Shown here: positions 1 to 8,865 of the stretch, in pieces
Numbering within the stretch: the first letter of the stretch is position 1
Layout of the letters: each line of letters opens with the position of its first letter
Source: Paenibacillus polymyxa M1
GTDB lineage: Bacteria > Bacillota > Bacilli > Paenibacillales > Paenibacillaceae
Assembly: GCF_000237325.1 (NCBI RefSeq)
Contig: NC_017542.1
Span: forward strand, 3,010,501-3,074,500
Length of the DNA stretch: 64,000 bases
Direction of reading: 5' to 3'
Made by a program: the position numbers and the translations under genes
The notes under the pieces: model-generated
The model's database searches: none
Seen by the model: only the letters and a program-made list of their open reading frames with translations
What the model was told of the DNA's origin: nothing

Positions 1-204
1 AATTTGGTCACCTGAGATCGCTGATATGGAATAAACAAAGATTGCATTGAATAACCTTTGCTGTTCTCGTTGCTCCTCTCCATAGCTTCCAGCAAACTGA
101 TAAGTGATTGCATAAACATGAAGCTAATGTCCCTAATCTCCTGTTATCGCCAGCATAAGGAAGTATATCTAAGAACTCAGGGGGTGAGCAGCTGTCGACG
201 CGGT

Positions 205-327
205 ATGGATGATGAGGATAAGTATTTTGCTATCTCATTCTGTTTTCCCTTGATCATCCAGCACGATATACTTAAAGAAGTCGAAAGGCAACCTTATATT
301 CAGTCTATGCTTATTTCTAAAATGTAG
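205..327 (+). CDS. Possible small protein, unknown
   Basis: A short open frame of 40 codons from an ATG at 205 (the frame is open further upstream, to 58). The translation contains a plausible hydrophobic stretch (FAISFCFPLIIQHD) between acidic and basic ends. No ribosome binding site sits at a good distance; the nearest purine-rich run, GGGGTGAG, is about 16 nt before the ATG. No family was recognised. It may be a chance frame; positions 1-204 show nothing else that can be named. Confidence 0.2.
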   Translation: MDDEDKYFAISFCFPLIIQHDILKEVERQPYIQSMLISKM

Positions 328-361
328 ATTTATTCATGACAAAGGGAGTGTTCATTTACTT

Positions 362-529
362 ATGAGTACCGAAATGCTGGAACGTCGAAGTGAGATTTTA
401 AAACGAAACATCCATCAGTTGCTGGTTCAGGAAAATCAACACGGCGTGACACGGCAGGAAAATTACACGTTGCATAAAATGATCAGAGAGCTGCATCAAA
501 CCTCTCATGCCTTGAATACTTCCCGTTGA
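362..529 (+). CDS. Small hypothetical protein, 55 aa
   Basis: ATG at 362 follows AAGGGAG with a rather long spacer of 13 nt, and the frame ends at a TGA just before a strong terminator. The protein is charged and probably helical: MSTEMLERRSEILKRNIHQL at the start and KMIRELHQTSHAL near the end. Length and heptad-like pattern recall the small Spo0E-like aspartyl-phosphate phosphatases of sporulating Bacilli, but the diagnostic SQELD motif of that family is absent, so no function is assigned. It is monocistronic and converges on the iron permease operon. Confidence 0.55.
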   Translation: MSTEMLERRSEILKRNIHQLLVQENQHGVTRQENYTLHKMIRELHQTSHALNTSR

Positions 530-556
530 GATGAAAGGCTGCTACATCAAACAAAA

Positions 557-606
557 AATAACCTTCAGCTCCACTTCTTTAGTGGTGTTGAAGGTTATTT
601 TTTATG
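557..606. terminator. Bidirectional intrinsic terminator
   Basis: Inverted repeat AATAACCTTCA / TGAAGGTTATT (557-567 and 589-599) with an inner CCAC/GTGG pairing, flanked by A-run and T-run. It serves the small rightward gene and the leftward permease operon. Confidence 0.85.
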
Positions 607-1653
607 TTATCCTTTTGAGCGACTCAAAAGATATAAGAAGTATGGCGCACCTATGATGGCAACAATTAATCCTGTCGGAATTTCTTTCTGTAAAGGTAAG
701 GCTCGTGTGATCGTATCCGCTACAAGTACCAGGAGTGCTCCGACTAAAGCACAGGTTACCAGCAGCATTTTATGCTTCGGACCCACTAGCTTTCTTGCCA
801 AATGTGGAGCTACCAAACCGACAAAACCGATCCCGCCACTAACCGACACACTTGAACTGGCTAGTCCAACTGCAGCCGCGAGGAGAAGAATGCGTTCCTT
901 TTCGATAGGTGTACCTAACCCGGATGCCGTCTGATCCCCCAAATTAAGCACATTCATTACGTTTGCTTTATAGTATGCGAAGGGAAGCAATACAATTATC
1001 CAAGGCAGCAGAGCCATTACGAATTTCCAGTTTGAACCCCATATGCTTCCTGCTAACCAATTAGCTACAAACGTGTAGCTTTCAGGTGTCAACTTAAGAG
1101 TCATAATGATCATGGCAGCACTGATGCCCGCCGCTACCCCAATTCCGCTCAGCAATAGCCTTGTCGGAGAAATGCCTTCGCCTTTTTTGTAAGAAAGAGC
1201 ATAGATCAGAATAGCAGTCGCTCCCGATCCAATTAGTGCAAGAGCGGGTAGTAAAAATAATGAATTCATAGTTTGCATAGATGGGAAAAGTAGTACAAAC
1301 AACATCACCATCAGCCCGGCGCCTGCATTAATCCCCAGAATACCAGGGTCTGCTAGACTGTTGCGTGATACCCCCTGCATAATACAACCGGAAACAGCCA
1401 AACCTGCACCGATCAGAATGGCAATAATCATTCGCGGTAACCGAAATTCAAAGAGAATTAATTCCTGCTGTGGAGTCCCTTGTCCGAACAAGGTTCTAAA
1501 AAGCTCCATTGGCGAAAGTCGGATCGTTCCCGTGTTCGCGCTCACAGTGAATGCAGCAATGAGCAATACAAGCAAAATGATAACAACCATCCAATCATGG
1601 ATTTTTTTACGGTGACTTGCTTTGGCAATAGCCCCATTCGTAACGTTACTCAT
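607..1653 (-). CDS. FecCD-family ferric-siderophore ABC permease
   Basis: 348-residue integral membrane protein of the BtuC/FecCD family, which forms the channel half of siderophore or haem importers. Visible family marks are the paired motif SGCIMQGVSRNSLADPGILG (about residues 88-107) and SGGIGFVGLVAPHLARKLVG (about 274-293), the EAA-like loop that contacts the ATPase, plus about nine hydrophobic helices. GGAGGGCACTGTAAG precedes the ATG. It follows its partner permease by 1 nt after the stop, so they are translated together and probably form a heterodimer. No ATPase is encoded beside them; in Bacillus a shared FhuC/YusV-type ATPase often serves such pairs. The substrate cannot be read from the sequence. 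Confidence 0.93.
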   Translation of the reverse strand: MSNVTNGAIAKASHRKKIHDWMVVIILLVLLIAAFTVSANTGTIRLSPMELFRTLFGQGTPQQELILFEFRLPRMIIAILIGAGLAVSGCIMQGVSRNSLADPGILGINAGAGLMVMLFVLLFPSMQTMNSLFLLPALALIGSGATAILIYALSYKKGEGISPTRLLLSGIGVAAGISAAMIIMTLKLTPESYTFVANWLAGSIWGSNWKFVMALLPWIIVLLPFAYYKANVMNVLNLGDQTASGLGTPIEKERILLLAAAVGLASSSVSVSGGIGFVGLVAPHLARKLVGPKHKMLLVTCALVGALLVLVADTITRALPLQKEIPTGLIVAIIGAPYFLYLLSRSKG

Positions 1654-1654
1654 C

Positions 1655-2719
1655 TTACAGTGCCCTCCTTTCTTTACGTGCTAGGTAAAGGAAGAATGGA
1701 ACACCAATTAAGGCAATAAGTACACCCACTGGTGTTTCCTCAGGTGCATTAATCATACGGGCCGCCAGATCGGCAAACACGATCAGTAAAGCTCCCATAA
1801 TAGCCGAACAAGGAATAATCCAGCGATAATCGACCCCAACCAGTTTGCGCGTGATATGGGGAATAATCAACCCTACGAACCCTATAGAACCAACCAACGA
1901 TACCGCAACACCCGCCAGGATTAATACGAGAATCATACCGGCGACCTTTACCATCCCAGTTCGCTGACCAAGGCTCAACGCAATTTCGTCTCCTAGACTA
2001 AGTAACGTAATGGAGCGTGATAACATGAGGGCACCGATAAAAGCTGCCACAACCCATGGAACGACAATGCCTAGCTGAACCCACTTGGTCCCACTAAGTC
2101 CTCCAGCATACCAAAAGGCCAAATCCTGTCCAACATTAAAGTATAAACTGATCGTATCTCCTAAGGCAGACAGCAATGCCGTGACAGCTGCACCCGCCAA
2201 TACAAGGCGAACTGGCGTAATACCTGATTTGGATATAGCGCTTGTACCATAGACCAACATAACCGCCAAGGCTGCACCCACAAAAGAATACAACATTAAC
2301 TGCAAAAAGGAAGTACCCGGAAAAAGAGCAAAGCAAATCGCCATCGTCAAGCTGGCGCCCGAATTCAGCCCAAGCAAGCCAGAGTCCGCAAGCGGATTGC
2401 GGGTCATCCCCTGCATAATGGCCCCTGCTACGGCGAAACAAACTCCGATTAACACACCACCCAGAATCCGAGGTAGACGGATTTCCCATATAATTTGATG
2501 GTTTTGCAGCTCAGGATTAAAATGAAAGACGGCGTTCCAGACCTCCTCCAGTTTGATTGAGGCTGCACCAAATGATAAAGACAGAGCGATACCGAATGCT
2601 AACAGTGCTAATCCGGCTGTCAGGATAAGCGAAGCCGCCCATGGCCGCGAGTGAAATTGAGTCGGCGGCTGATTACGATTGCTTTGAGCAGAGCTATCCG
2701 AAGATTCTGATAATTTCAT
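1655..2719 (-). CDS. FecCD-family ferric-siderophore ABC permease, first of pair
   Basis: 354-residue membrane permease of the FecCD family, paralogous to the next gene. It carries AGAIMQGMTRNPLADSGLLG around residue 105 and VGSIGFVGLIIPHITRKLVG around residue 285. The N-terminal 30 residues are polar (Ser/Gln/Asn) before the first helix. It is the first gene of a two-gene leftward operon with a Fur box 71 bp upstream of the start, so iron-repressed expression is expected. Together with the downstream gene it would form the transmembrane channel for a ferric siderophore delivered by one of the binding proteins encoded at 2.9-6.7 kb. Confidence 0.93.
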   Translation of the reverse strand: MKLSESSDSSAQSNRNQPPTQFHSRPWAASLILTAGLALLAFGIALSLSFGAASIKLEEVWNAVFHFNPELQNHQIIWEIRLPRILGGVLIGVCFAVAGAIMQGMTRNPLADSGLLGLNSGASLTMAICFALFPGTSFLQLMLYSFVGAALAVMLVYGTSAISKSGITPVRLVLAGAAVTALLSALGDTISLYFNVGQDLAFWYAGGLSGTKWVQLGIVVPWVVAAFIGALMLSRSITLLSLGDEIALSLGQRTGMVKVAGMILVLILAGVAVSLVGSIGFVGLIIPHITRKLVGVDYRWIIPCSAIMGALLIVFADLAARMINAPEETPVGVLIALIGVPFFLYLARKERRAL

Positions 2720-2789
2720 AACTATGGTTCACCCTTACTGTTAAATAGTATGTAGGCTATCACGAAAACCTGTAGTGAAGATAATATTT

Positions 2790-2808
2790 GATAATGAGAA
2801 TTATTATC
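2790..2808. promoter_or_regulatory. Fur box of the permease operon
   Basis: GATAATGAGAATTATTATC matches the 19-bp Fur consensus GATAATGATAATCATTATC at 17 of 19 positions. It lies between the binding-protein remnant and the permease pair, upstream of the start at 2719. Confidence 0.85.
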
Positions 2809-2890
2809 ATGCAATCTTTACTATTGTAAATTAATGCGGCAACAGCTTCAATAGCAAAATTTCGACGATTTTCTTATGTTCAGCTGTTTG

Positions 2891-2928
2891 TGAAAAATAA
2901 AGCCCTCTGGCAAAAATACCAAAGGGCT
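2891..2928 (-). terminator. Terminator of the siderophore-binding operon
   Basis: AGCCCT (2901-2906) pairs with AGGGCT (2923-2928), extended by TGG/CCA; on the minus strand it is followed by TTTATTTTT. It lies 20 bp after the rebuilt stop of the frameshifted binding-protein gene. Confidence 0.85.
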
Positions 2929-2947
2929 GCCAACATTACCGAAACAA

Positions 2948-3928
2948 CTACTTCTGTGAGACGTTCTCTTTATTCCGCTGGACGATCATATCTGCCAATT
3001 CTTCAGCTTGCCCCGCAATAGCGAGGATCGAAGTACCAGTATCGATCCTCCTGAAGCTCAAAAACCTTCCCATTCCGGACCGCACTCAGTGATTTCCATA
3101 TGCTGTCTCCTTCATAACCGCTCAAATCCTTATTAACCGTCAGGAAAATATAAGAGCCAGCATATTGATTAATAACTTCCTTGGAAATTGACTTCCATTG
3201 CGTCTCGCCTAATAGTTCTTTTTGGACTTGTGGTGGAGGTGTCAAATTCAATCCTCTATAAACCGCCTGTCCGCCTCTGCCGAAATTATCACCGTATACA
3301 TAGTATTCTTTTTCCGTGGCTTCCATTACCGTGAAAGTATCCCCGGCTTGAACAATTCGTTTTAATTTGTCACGTGCAGCTTGCAATCGCTGATCATATT
3401 GGGCAAGCCACGTTTTGCTTCCTGCTCTTTTCCCAGTAGCTCACCAAAAGCTGTCAGTTCTTCATGTACATTCTTGTACGTTCCATAAGGAATGACTATA
3501 GACGGAGCAATTTTATTATATTTTTCATATTCAGAAGTATCTTTAGAACCAATCAGAATCATATCCGGCTGTAAAGCCAATACTTTTTCAATAGATACAC
3601 TGCCACGGTCTCCAATGCTTTCAATGCCTTGTACAAGATCCTTCGAAAACGGATTATCCAGATAATACTTAACACTTCCCACAGGTTTAATTCCTAGTGC
3701 TAATAAATCATTCTGGTACATATCTACTACAATCCGCTGAGGGTGAACCGGAATCTTAATATCTCCATGAATTGTCTTGACTGTTTTCGTTGCAGCTGAC
3801 TTTGATTCACCAGAAGCTTGATTCTGCTTTTCGTCTGGCTGATTTCCCCTTCCACCACAGGCGCTAAGAAAAACAATGACTGACAAAAAAAGCATCGTCA
3901 CCATCCACATTTTCTTTGTCAAAATCAT
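2948..3928 (-). pseudogene. Siderophore-binding lipoprotein, two frameshifts
   Basis: A FepB/FhuD-type ferric-siderophore binding lipoprotein whose frame is broken twice. It starts at 3928 with a signal peptide and lipobox (LSAC), then the usual periplasmic-binding fold up to GKEQEAK. There one A appears lost from an A-run (plus-strand T-run 3413-3416): restoring one base gives TWLAQYDQRLQAARDKL, which joins the downstream frame. Near 3023-3026 a second shift separates YWYFDP from AIAGQAEELADMIVQRNK, which ends at TAG 2948-2950. The net length is a multiple of three, as expected for compensating shifts. The paralogue at 5714-6721 is intact. Either a recent pseudogene or sequencing error in homopolymers; both fit. 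Confidence 0.8.
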
Positions 3929-3965
3929 TCATTCCTCTCTCTATTTACGATGTTGCAGTTGACTC

Positions 3966-5681
3966 TTACGTTCCATATTGAGCTTGGTGCAGGCGGCTAT
4001 ATGCACCTTTTACGGCCATTAATTCTTCATGTTTTCCTTGCTCGGCAATCCCTTGATCTGCAACTACAATAATACGATCAGCATTTTTGATCGTTGCCAG
4101 ACGATGTGCAATCACGAGTGTCGTGCGACCCTGTGATAGCTCTGTCAAGGCCTGCTGAATTGCAGCTTCTGTCTCTGTATCCAATGCTGATGTAGCTTCA
4201 TCCAAAATAAGAATTGGCGGATTTTTCAGAAACATCCGGGCAATTGATAAACGTTGCTTTTGACCACCGGACAGCTTTACGCCTCGCTCACCGATCATCG
4301 TATCCAGACCCTCTGGGTAGGATCGAACAAGTTCTTCAATCTGAGCTCGACGAGCAGCATCCCAAATTTCATTTTCTGAAGCATCAAGTTTGCCGTAAGC
4401 GATATTCTCACGAATCGATCCATCAAAGAGGAATACATCCTGCTGTACGATACCAATCATGGATCGCAGCGAATCCAGCTTCATTTCGCGGATATCCATA
4501 CCATCAATCGTAATACTGCCTTCCTCGACATCATAGAAGCGAGGCAGCAAGCTGCAAAGTGTCGTTTTGCCTGCACCTGAAGGGCCTACAAGAGCTACGG
4601 TTTCTCCCGCATGTATGGATAGGTCCACTCTATGCAAGACCTTGTCTTTATTTTCATAGCCAAACGTTACACCTTCAAATTGAATATCTCCCTTGAGATG
4701 CTTAACGGTCTTCGCGCCTGGCAGATCCTCTACGTCGGATTCACTTTCCAACAAGTCCAGGTAACGTCGGAAACCGGCAATTCCTTTGGGATACGTTTCA
4801 ATGACAGAATTAATTTGTTTGATGGGTGCGAGGAATACATTGGACAGCATTACAAATGCGATAAATTCCCCATATGACATCTGTCCCTCAATAACAAACC
4901 ATGTTCCGCATACAAGCACAAACAATGAGACCAGTTTCATCAGAATAAAGCTAATTGAAGAATTCCACGCCATAATGCGATAAGCAATCAGCTTTGTTTT
5001 ACGAAACCGTCCATTATTTTCAGCAAAACGCTCCATTTCATGGGCTTCGTTGGAGAACGCTTGAACAACGCGAATACCGCTAACGTTATTTTCAATCCGG
5101 GCGTTGTAATCTGCAATATCAGAAAACATACGATGGAAAGCAGCATTCATTTTGCGACTAAAATACAATGACAGGTAAATCATTAGTGGAACGATAATAA
5201 ATGTCAGCACAGCCAGCTTCCAGTTAATACTGAGCATAATACCGAAAGCCCCGCCCAGAGTCATCAGCGCGATGAACAAATCCTCAGGTCCATGGTGGGC
5301 AATTTCTCCGATATCCATCAGATCGTTGGTCATACGGGAGACCAGATGGCCTGTTTTGTTATTATCAAAAAAGCGAAAGGATTGCTTTTGTACGCGATCA
5401 AACAGCTTTTTGCGCATGTCCGATTCAATGTTAATTCCCAGCTTGTGTCCCCAATACGTAACGACGTAATTCAATCCGGCACTTACAACATAAATCGCAA
5501 GTAGAGCCAGACAGGCAAATAAAATCCATTTCCAGTTTCCGCTGGGTAGCAAATCATCAACCACCCGATTAACAGCAAGCGGAAAAGCCAACTCCAGCAG
5601 TGCAGCTAGTATAGCGCAAGTAAAATCAATGATAAATAACGTCCGATAAGGACGGTAATACTCAAAAAATCGTTTAAGCAT
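3966..5681 (-). CDS. Exporter-type ABC transporter (fused TMD-NBD) in siderophore operon
   Basis: 571-residue half-transporter of the ABCB/MsbA type. Residues 1-310 hold six membrane helices with the type-1 exporter fold; about 330-571 is the nucleotide-binding domain with Walker A GPSGAGKTT, Q-loop IVQQD, signature LSGGQKQR, Walker B ILILDEATSALD and H-loop IAHR. It should work as a homodimer in the cytoplasmic membrane. It sits 32 bp after a siderophore-binding lipoprotein gene and just before a second one, in a unit with a Fur box. It may export a siderophore or a desferri form, or may act as an importer like mycobacterial IrtAB, which shares this fold. Similar Bacillus proteins (YgaD/YfiB type) are of poorly known substrate. 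Confidence 0.9.
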   Translation of the reverse strand: MLKRFFEYYRPYRTLFIIDFTCAILAALLELAFPLAVNRVVDDLLPSGNWKWILFACLALLAIYVVSAGLNYVVTYWGHKLGINIESDMRKKLFDRVQKQSFRFFDNNKTGHLVSRMTNDLMDIGEIAHHGPEDLFIALMTLGGAFGIMLSINWKLAVLTFIIVPLMIYLSLYFSRKMNAAFHRMFSDIADYNARIENNVSGIRVVQAFSNEAHEMERFAENNGRFRKTKLIAYRIMAWNSSISFILMKLVSLFVLVCGTWFVIEGQMSYGEFIAFVMLSNVFLAPIKQINSVIETYPKGIAGFRRYLDLLESESDVEDLPGAKTVKHLKGDIQFEGVTFGYENKDKVLHRVDLSIHAGETVALVGPSGAGKTTLCSLLPRFYDVEEGSITIDGMDIREMKLDSLRSMIGIVQQDVFLFDGSIRENIAYGKLDASENEIWDAARRAQIEELVRSYPEGLDTMIGERGVKLSGGQKQRLSIARMFLKNPPILILDEATSALDTETEAAIQQALTELSQGRTTLVIAHRLATIKNADRIIVVADQGIAEQGKHEELMAVKGAYSRLHQAQYGT

Positions 5682-5713
5682 ATGACTTCTCCCTTCCTAT
5701 TCAAATGAACTGG

Positions 5714-6721
5714 TTATGTAGGATCGACGGAAAGCATCTTAATAGCCTCATCCAGTGATTGATCGATAGCCAGTGGTGAGTAGGTAAACCAAGGATCGGC
5801 CTTGATGAAATACATTTTGTGGTTTTTGACAGCCGGGAGATTTTTCCACAGTGCACTTTGCTCAATTTGCTTAAGCATTCCGTCCTTGCTCGCTTCATCA
5901 TAAACCAGCATAATAATTCGGTCTCCTGACAGTTCAGGTAGCTTTTCCATTGAAATAACATCATAAACATAATTAAATCTCGGGTCCTTTGCGAGCTTCT
6001 GACGTATGTACTCTGGAGGATTCAATTCCAGTGAACGGTAGATGACATGTCCTACATTTCGCGCCCCGTACACTCTTAGCACGTCCTTACCGTAGGTCAT
6101 ATAAATGGTAATCGTTTCATCCTTTTTGAATTTTCCAGCCAGCTTCTTTCGACCTTCTTCAGCCTTTTTGTCGAAACTAGCGATCCATTGCTCGGCTTCC
6201 TTGTCCTTACCCAGCACGGCTGCGACATCTCGAAGTTGCTTAAATACATCCCCATCTCCAAACGAAACGGCTACAGTTGGAGCAATTTTCTCCAGCTGCT
6301 CTTTTACTTCTGGCGGGGTATCTTCTGTTGCTATGATCAGGTCAGGTTGTAGCTCCAGTACCTTTTCCACATTCGTCGGGTTTCCGATATCAGCAATCCC
6401 GTCAATCTTTCCTTTCAAATAGTCGCCTTCTAACACATGAGAAGCAACCCCTACTGGCTTAACACCTAAAGCCAGCATTGCATCCAAATATTGTGTCGTG
6501 ACGACTCGCTGTGGATTTGCAGGGATACTGACCTTTTTGCCAGTGGCATCAACATATTCACGCATAGCAACCGATTGGGATTGCCCGTTAAGAGCATCCG
6601 TTCCGCTCTTTTCATTGGTCTGGTTGTTACTAGCTGCGTTTCCGCATGCAGCCAATACAACCATCAAAAAAACGCCAAGACCAAGCATGATTCCCCATTT
6701 TAAGCTGTACTTTTGTTGCAC
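5714..6721 (-). CDS. Ferric-siderophore-binding lipoprotein
   Basis: 335-residue substrate-binding lipoprotein of the FepB/FhuD class. It has an N-terminal signal with lipobox LAACGN around residue 26, the entry motif NPQRVVTTQYLDAMLALGVKP (quoted in part: ALGVKPVG), ELQPDLII, and a C-terminal lobe ending SPLAIDQSLDEAIKML. It would capture a ferric siderophore outside the membrane and hand it to the FecCD permeases encoded at 0.6-2.7 kb. First gene of its unit, with a Fur box about 38 bp upstream. The frameshifted gene at 2948-3928 is a paralogue, so the unit once had two binding proteins, perhaps for different ligands. Confidence 0.93.
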   Translation of the reverse strand: MQQKYSLKWGIMLGLGVFLMVVLAACGNAASNNQTNEKSGTDALNGQSQSVAMREYVDATGKKVSIPANPQRVVTTQYLDAMLALGVKPVGVASHVLEGDYLKGKIDGIADIGNPTNVEKVLELQPDLIIATEDTPPEVKEQLEKIAPTVAVSFGDGDVFKQLRDVAAVLGKDKEAEQWIASFDKKAEEGRKKLAGKFKKDETITIYMTYGKDVLRVYGARNVGHVIYRSLELNPPEYIRQKLAKDPRFNYVYDVISMEKLPELSGDRIIMLVYDEASKDGMLKQIEQSALWKNLPAVKNHKMYFIKADPWFTYSPLAIDQSLDEAIKMLSVDPT

Positions 6722-6758
6722 AATATACGTCCTCCCTAGATATATGTCTTTATAAAAT

Positions 6759-6777
6759 GATAGTGATTCTCATTATC
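6759..6777. promoter_or_regulatory. Fur box of the binding-protein operon
   Basis: GATAGTGATTCTCATTATC matches the Fur consensus at 16 of 19 positions and lies 38 bp upstream of the ATG at 6721. Iron repression of the three-gene unit is inferred. Confidence 0.8.
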
Positions 6778-6869
6778 ATACAATTGTTATTCTATCTTTT
6801 ACCATCCTTTCTTACAATACAAAAATTAAAAACTTCCATTTATGTGTATAAATCGTCTGGGTAGAATAG

Positions 6870-6906
6870 CCAAAAAAAGGACTGATGCGCATTACAGCAT
6901 CAGCCC
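6870..6906 (-). terminator. Terminator of the ribose operon
   Basis: GGACTGATGC (6879-6888) pairs with GCATCAGCCC (6897-6906) with one wobble or mismatch; on the minus strand a run of seven T follows. It lies 35 bp beyond the rbsB stop. Confidence 0.9.
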
Positions 6907-6940
6907 GAAAAGCTTAATATGTTGGGTTCAAACGCCCGTT

Positions 6941-7861
6941 TTATTTCGATTGATCCACTAACTCCAGCTTAGCGGGAATGGATGTTTTCACGGTTTTACC
7001 TTGAAGTACATCCTTGGCTGCCTGTACCGCCAATTGACCAATCAGCTCGGGTTGCTGAGCCACGGTGGCGGTCAGCTTCCCTTCCTTAATTGATTTGAGC
7101 GCATCCTCGTTACCATCAAAGCCAATGACTGGAATATTCTTACCAGAGCTTTGAATGGCTTCAATGGCTCCCAACGCCATTTCATCATTGTGGGCAAATA
7201 CAGCCTGAACATCCGGGTTGCCTTGCAGCAGATTTTCCATCACATTCAAACCTTTGGTCCGATCAAAATCGGCCGATTGTTTGGCTATGACTTTCAGATC
7301 CTTATCTGCTACTTCATGGAAGCCTTTCCCACGTTCGCGGGTAGCCGATGCGCCTGGGACGCCTTCCAGCTCAATGACCTTGGCACCTTTTCCGACTTGA
7401 TCAATCACGTATCTGGCAGCCATCCGTCCTCCCTCGACATTGTCCGAAGCGACAAGTGCTTTTACATCTCCTTTGTCAGCAGATCGGTCCAGTGTAATAA
7501 CCGGGATGTTCAAAGCATTCGCTGACTGCACGACAGTTGAGATAGCTGACGAATCTGTCGGGTTAATGAGTAATGCGTTCACTCCCTGCTGGATCAGATC
7601 ATCCACGTCATTACTTTGTTTTGCAGAATCATTTTGTGCATCGACCACAATAACCTGCAATCCTTGTTTTTTGGCCTCTGCAACAACTCCGTCTTTAAGA
7701 GAAACAAAGAATGGATTATTCAATGTTGAGATCGACAAGCCGATTTTAATATCCTTCAGGTCTGCAGTCGCTTTAGGCTTCGCCCATTCGGGCGGCTCCA
7801 GGGAACACCCTGTCATGAGCAGGAGCAGTAAGGCAGTCATGATTAATGTAAGCTTTTTCAT
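6941..7861 (-). CDS. rbsB: Ribose-binding lipoprotein RbsB
   Basis: Substrate-binding protein of the high-affinity D-ribose ABC importer, anchored outside the membrane. The start chosen is the ATG at 7861, preceded by AGAAGGAGACACACAAAT; a longer in-frame ATG at 7918 has no such site and would bury the signal peptide. The signal ends at lipobox MTGCSL. The mature part has the LacI/GalR-like periplasmic fold: IGLSISTLNNPFF, then DAQNDSAKQ, ALLINPTDS, FAHNDEMALGAIEA and VIGFDGNEDALK, the typical ribose-site blocks. Last gene of the rbs operon, 34 bp after rbsC. Confidence 0.95.
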   Translation of the reverse strand: MKKLTLIMTALLLLLMTGCSLEPPEWAKPKATADLKDIKIGLSISTLNNPFFVSLKDGVVAEAKKQGLQVIVVDAQNDSAKQSNDVDDLIQQGVNALLINPTDSSAISTVVQSANALNIPVITLDRSADKGDVKALVASDNVEGGRMAARYVIDQVGKGAKVIELEGVPGASATRERGKGFHEVADKDLKVIAKQSADFDRTKGLNVMENLLQGNPDVQAVFAHNDEMALGAIEAIQSSGKNIPVIGFDGNEDALKSIKEGKLTATVAQQPELIGQLAVQAAKDVLQGKTVKTSIPAKLELVDQSK

Positions 7862-7895
7862 ATTTGTGTGTCTCCTTCTATGCAGATTAGGTGTA

Positions 7896-8864
7896 TTATG
7901 CGGATTTTTTACGGTCAATCAATACAGCAATAGCAATAACGATCCCTTTTACAACCATTTGGTAAAAAGAGTTAACCCCCAGCAAATTCAAGCCGTTGTT
8001 TAGAGTACCGATGATAAGTACACCAATTAATGTACCTACGATTCGTCCGCGTCCTCCCGAAAGGCTTGTTCCACCTAATACGACAGCCGCAATGGCATCC
8101 AATTCATAAGAAGTACCCGCTGTCGGCTGCGCCGAGTTCAAACGTGAAGTCAAGATAGCTCCCGCCAATGCGGAAAGCATTCCAGCAAGAGAATAAATCC
8201 AAATTTTTACACGTGGTACTTTAATACCAGATACAATCGAAGCCTTCTCGTTACCGCCGATGGCATACGTTTTGCGTCCGAATGGTGTTTTATGCAAAAT
8301 GATCCACAGGACAGCAAAGGTAATGAGCATCGTAATCGCTGGAACCGGAATACCAAACTGATAGCCACGACCGAATAATTGAAATACCAGACTGTCTCCG
8401 AGCCCCGTAATAGGGTTACCGTTGGTATAAACTAAGGTTAATCCTCTAAAAATAGTCATGGTTGCGAGTGTCGCGATAAACGGAGCCATTTTACCTTTCG
8501 TAATCATCAAGCCGTTGACCATCCCCATCACGCCACCCAATGCACAACCAATAATAATTGCCAAAATCGGATCAAAGCCGACCAGCATCATATTTGCTAC
8601 AAACGCACTGGAGAGTGCTAATATGGAACCGACGGACAAGTCAATTCCACCTGTGAGAATAACGAAGGTCATACCGAACGCAATCAATGCATTAATAGAT
8701 ACCTGGCGCAACAAATTCAAAATATTAAGCGGTTCCAAAAAGCTGGGATTTAAGGCCGATACAATGATCACCAAAATAATGAGTCCCAACAATGGGCCAA
8801 GCTTCTGTGTGATTTGTGATATTTGAATGCCTTTGCTACCTTTTGCTTCATTCTTAGTTGTCAT
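7896..8864 (-). CDS. rbsC: Ribose ABC permease RbsC
   Basis: 322-residue permease of the BPD_transp_2 family with roughly eight to ten hydrophobic segments. Marks are ALIAFGMTFVILTGGIDLSV (about residues 58-77) and the late block AVVLGGTSLSGGRGRIVGT, both hallmarks of sugar permeases of the RbsC/XylH type. It forms the membrane channel, probably as a homodimer with RbsA on the inside. Its ATG lies 1 nt after the rbsA stop, so the two are translationally coupled. Confidence 0.95.
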   Translation of the reverse strand: MTTKNEAKGSKGIQISQITQKLGPLLGLIILVIIVSALNPSFLEPLNILNLLRQVSINALIAFGMTFVILTGGIDLSVGSILALSSAFVANMMLVGFDPILAIIIGCALGGVMGMVNGLMITKGKMAPFIATLATMTIFRGLTLVYTNGNPITGLGDSLVFQLFGRGYQFGIPVPAITMLITFAVLWIILHKTPFGRKTYAIGGNEKASIVSGIKVPRVKIWIYSLAGMLSALAGAILTSRLNSAQPTAGTSYELDAIAAVVLGGTSLSGGRGRIVGTLIGVLIIGTLNNGLNLLGVNSFYQMVVKGIVIAIAVLIDRKKSA

Positions 8865-8865
8865 A

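Noticed and set aside
1361..1719. Plus-strand frames inside the FecCD permease genes
   Set aside because: Shadow frames of clearly assigned membrane proteins; no start signals.
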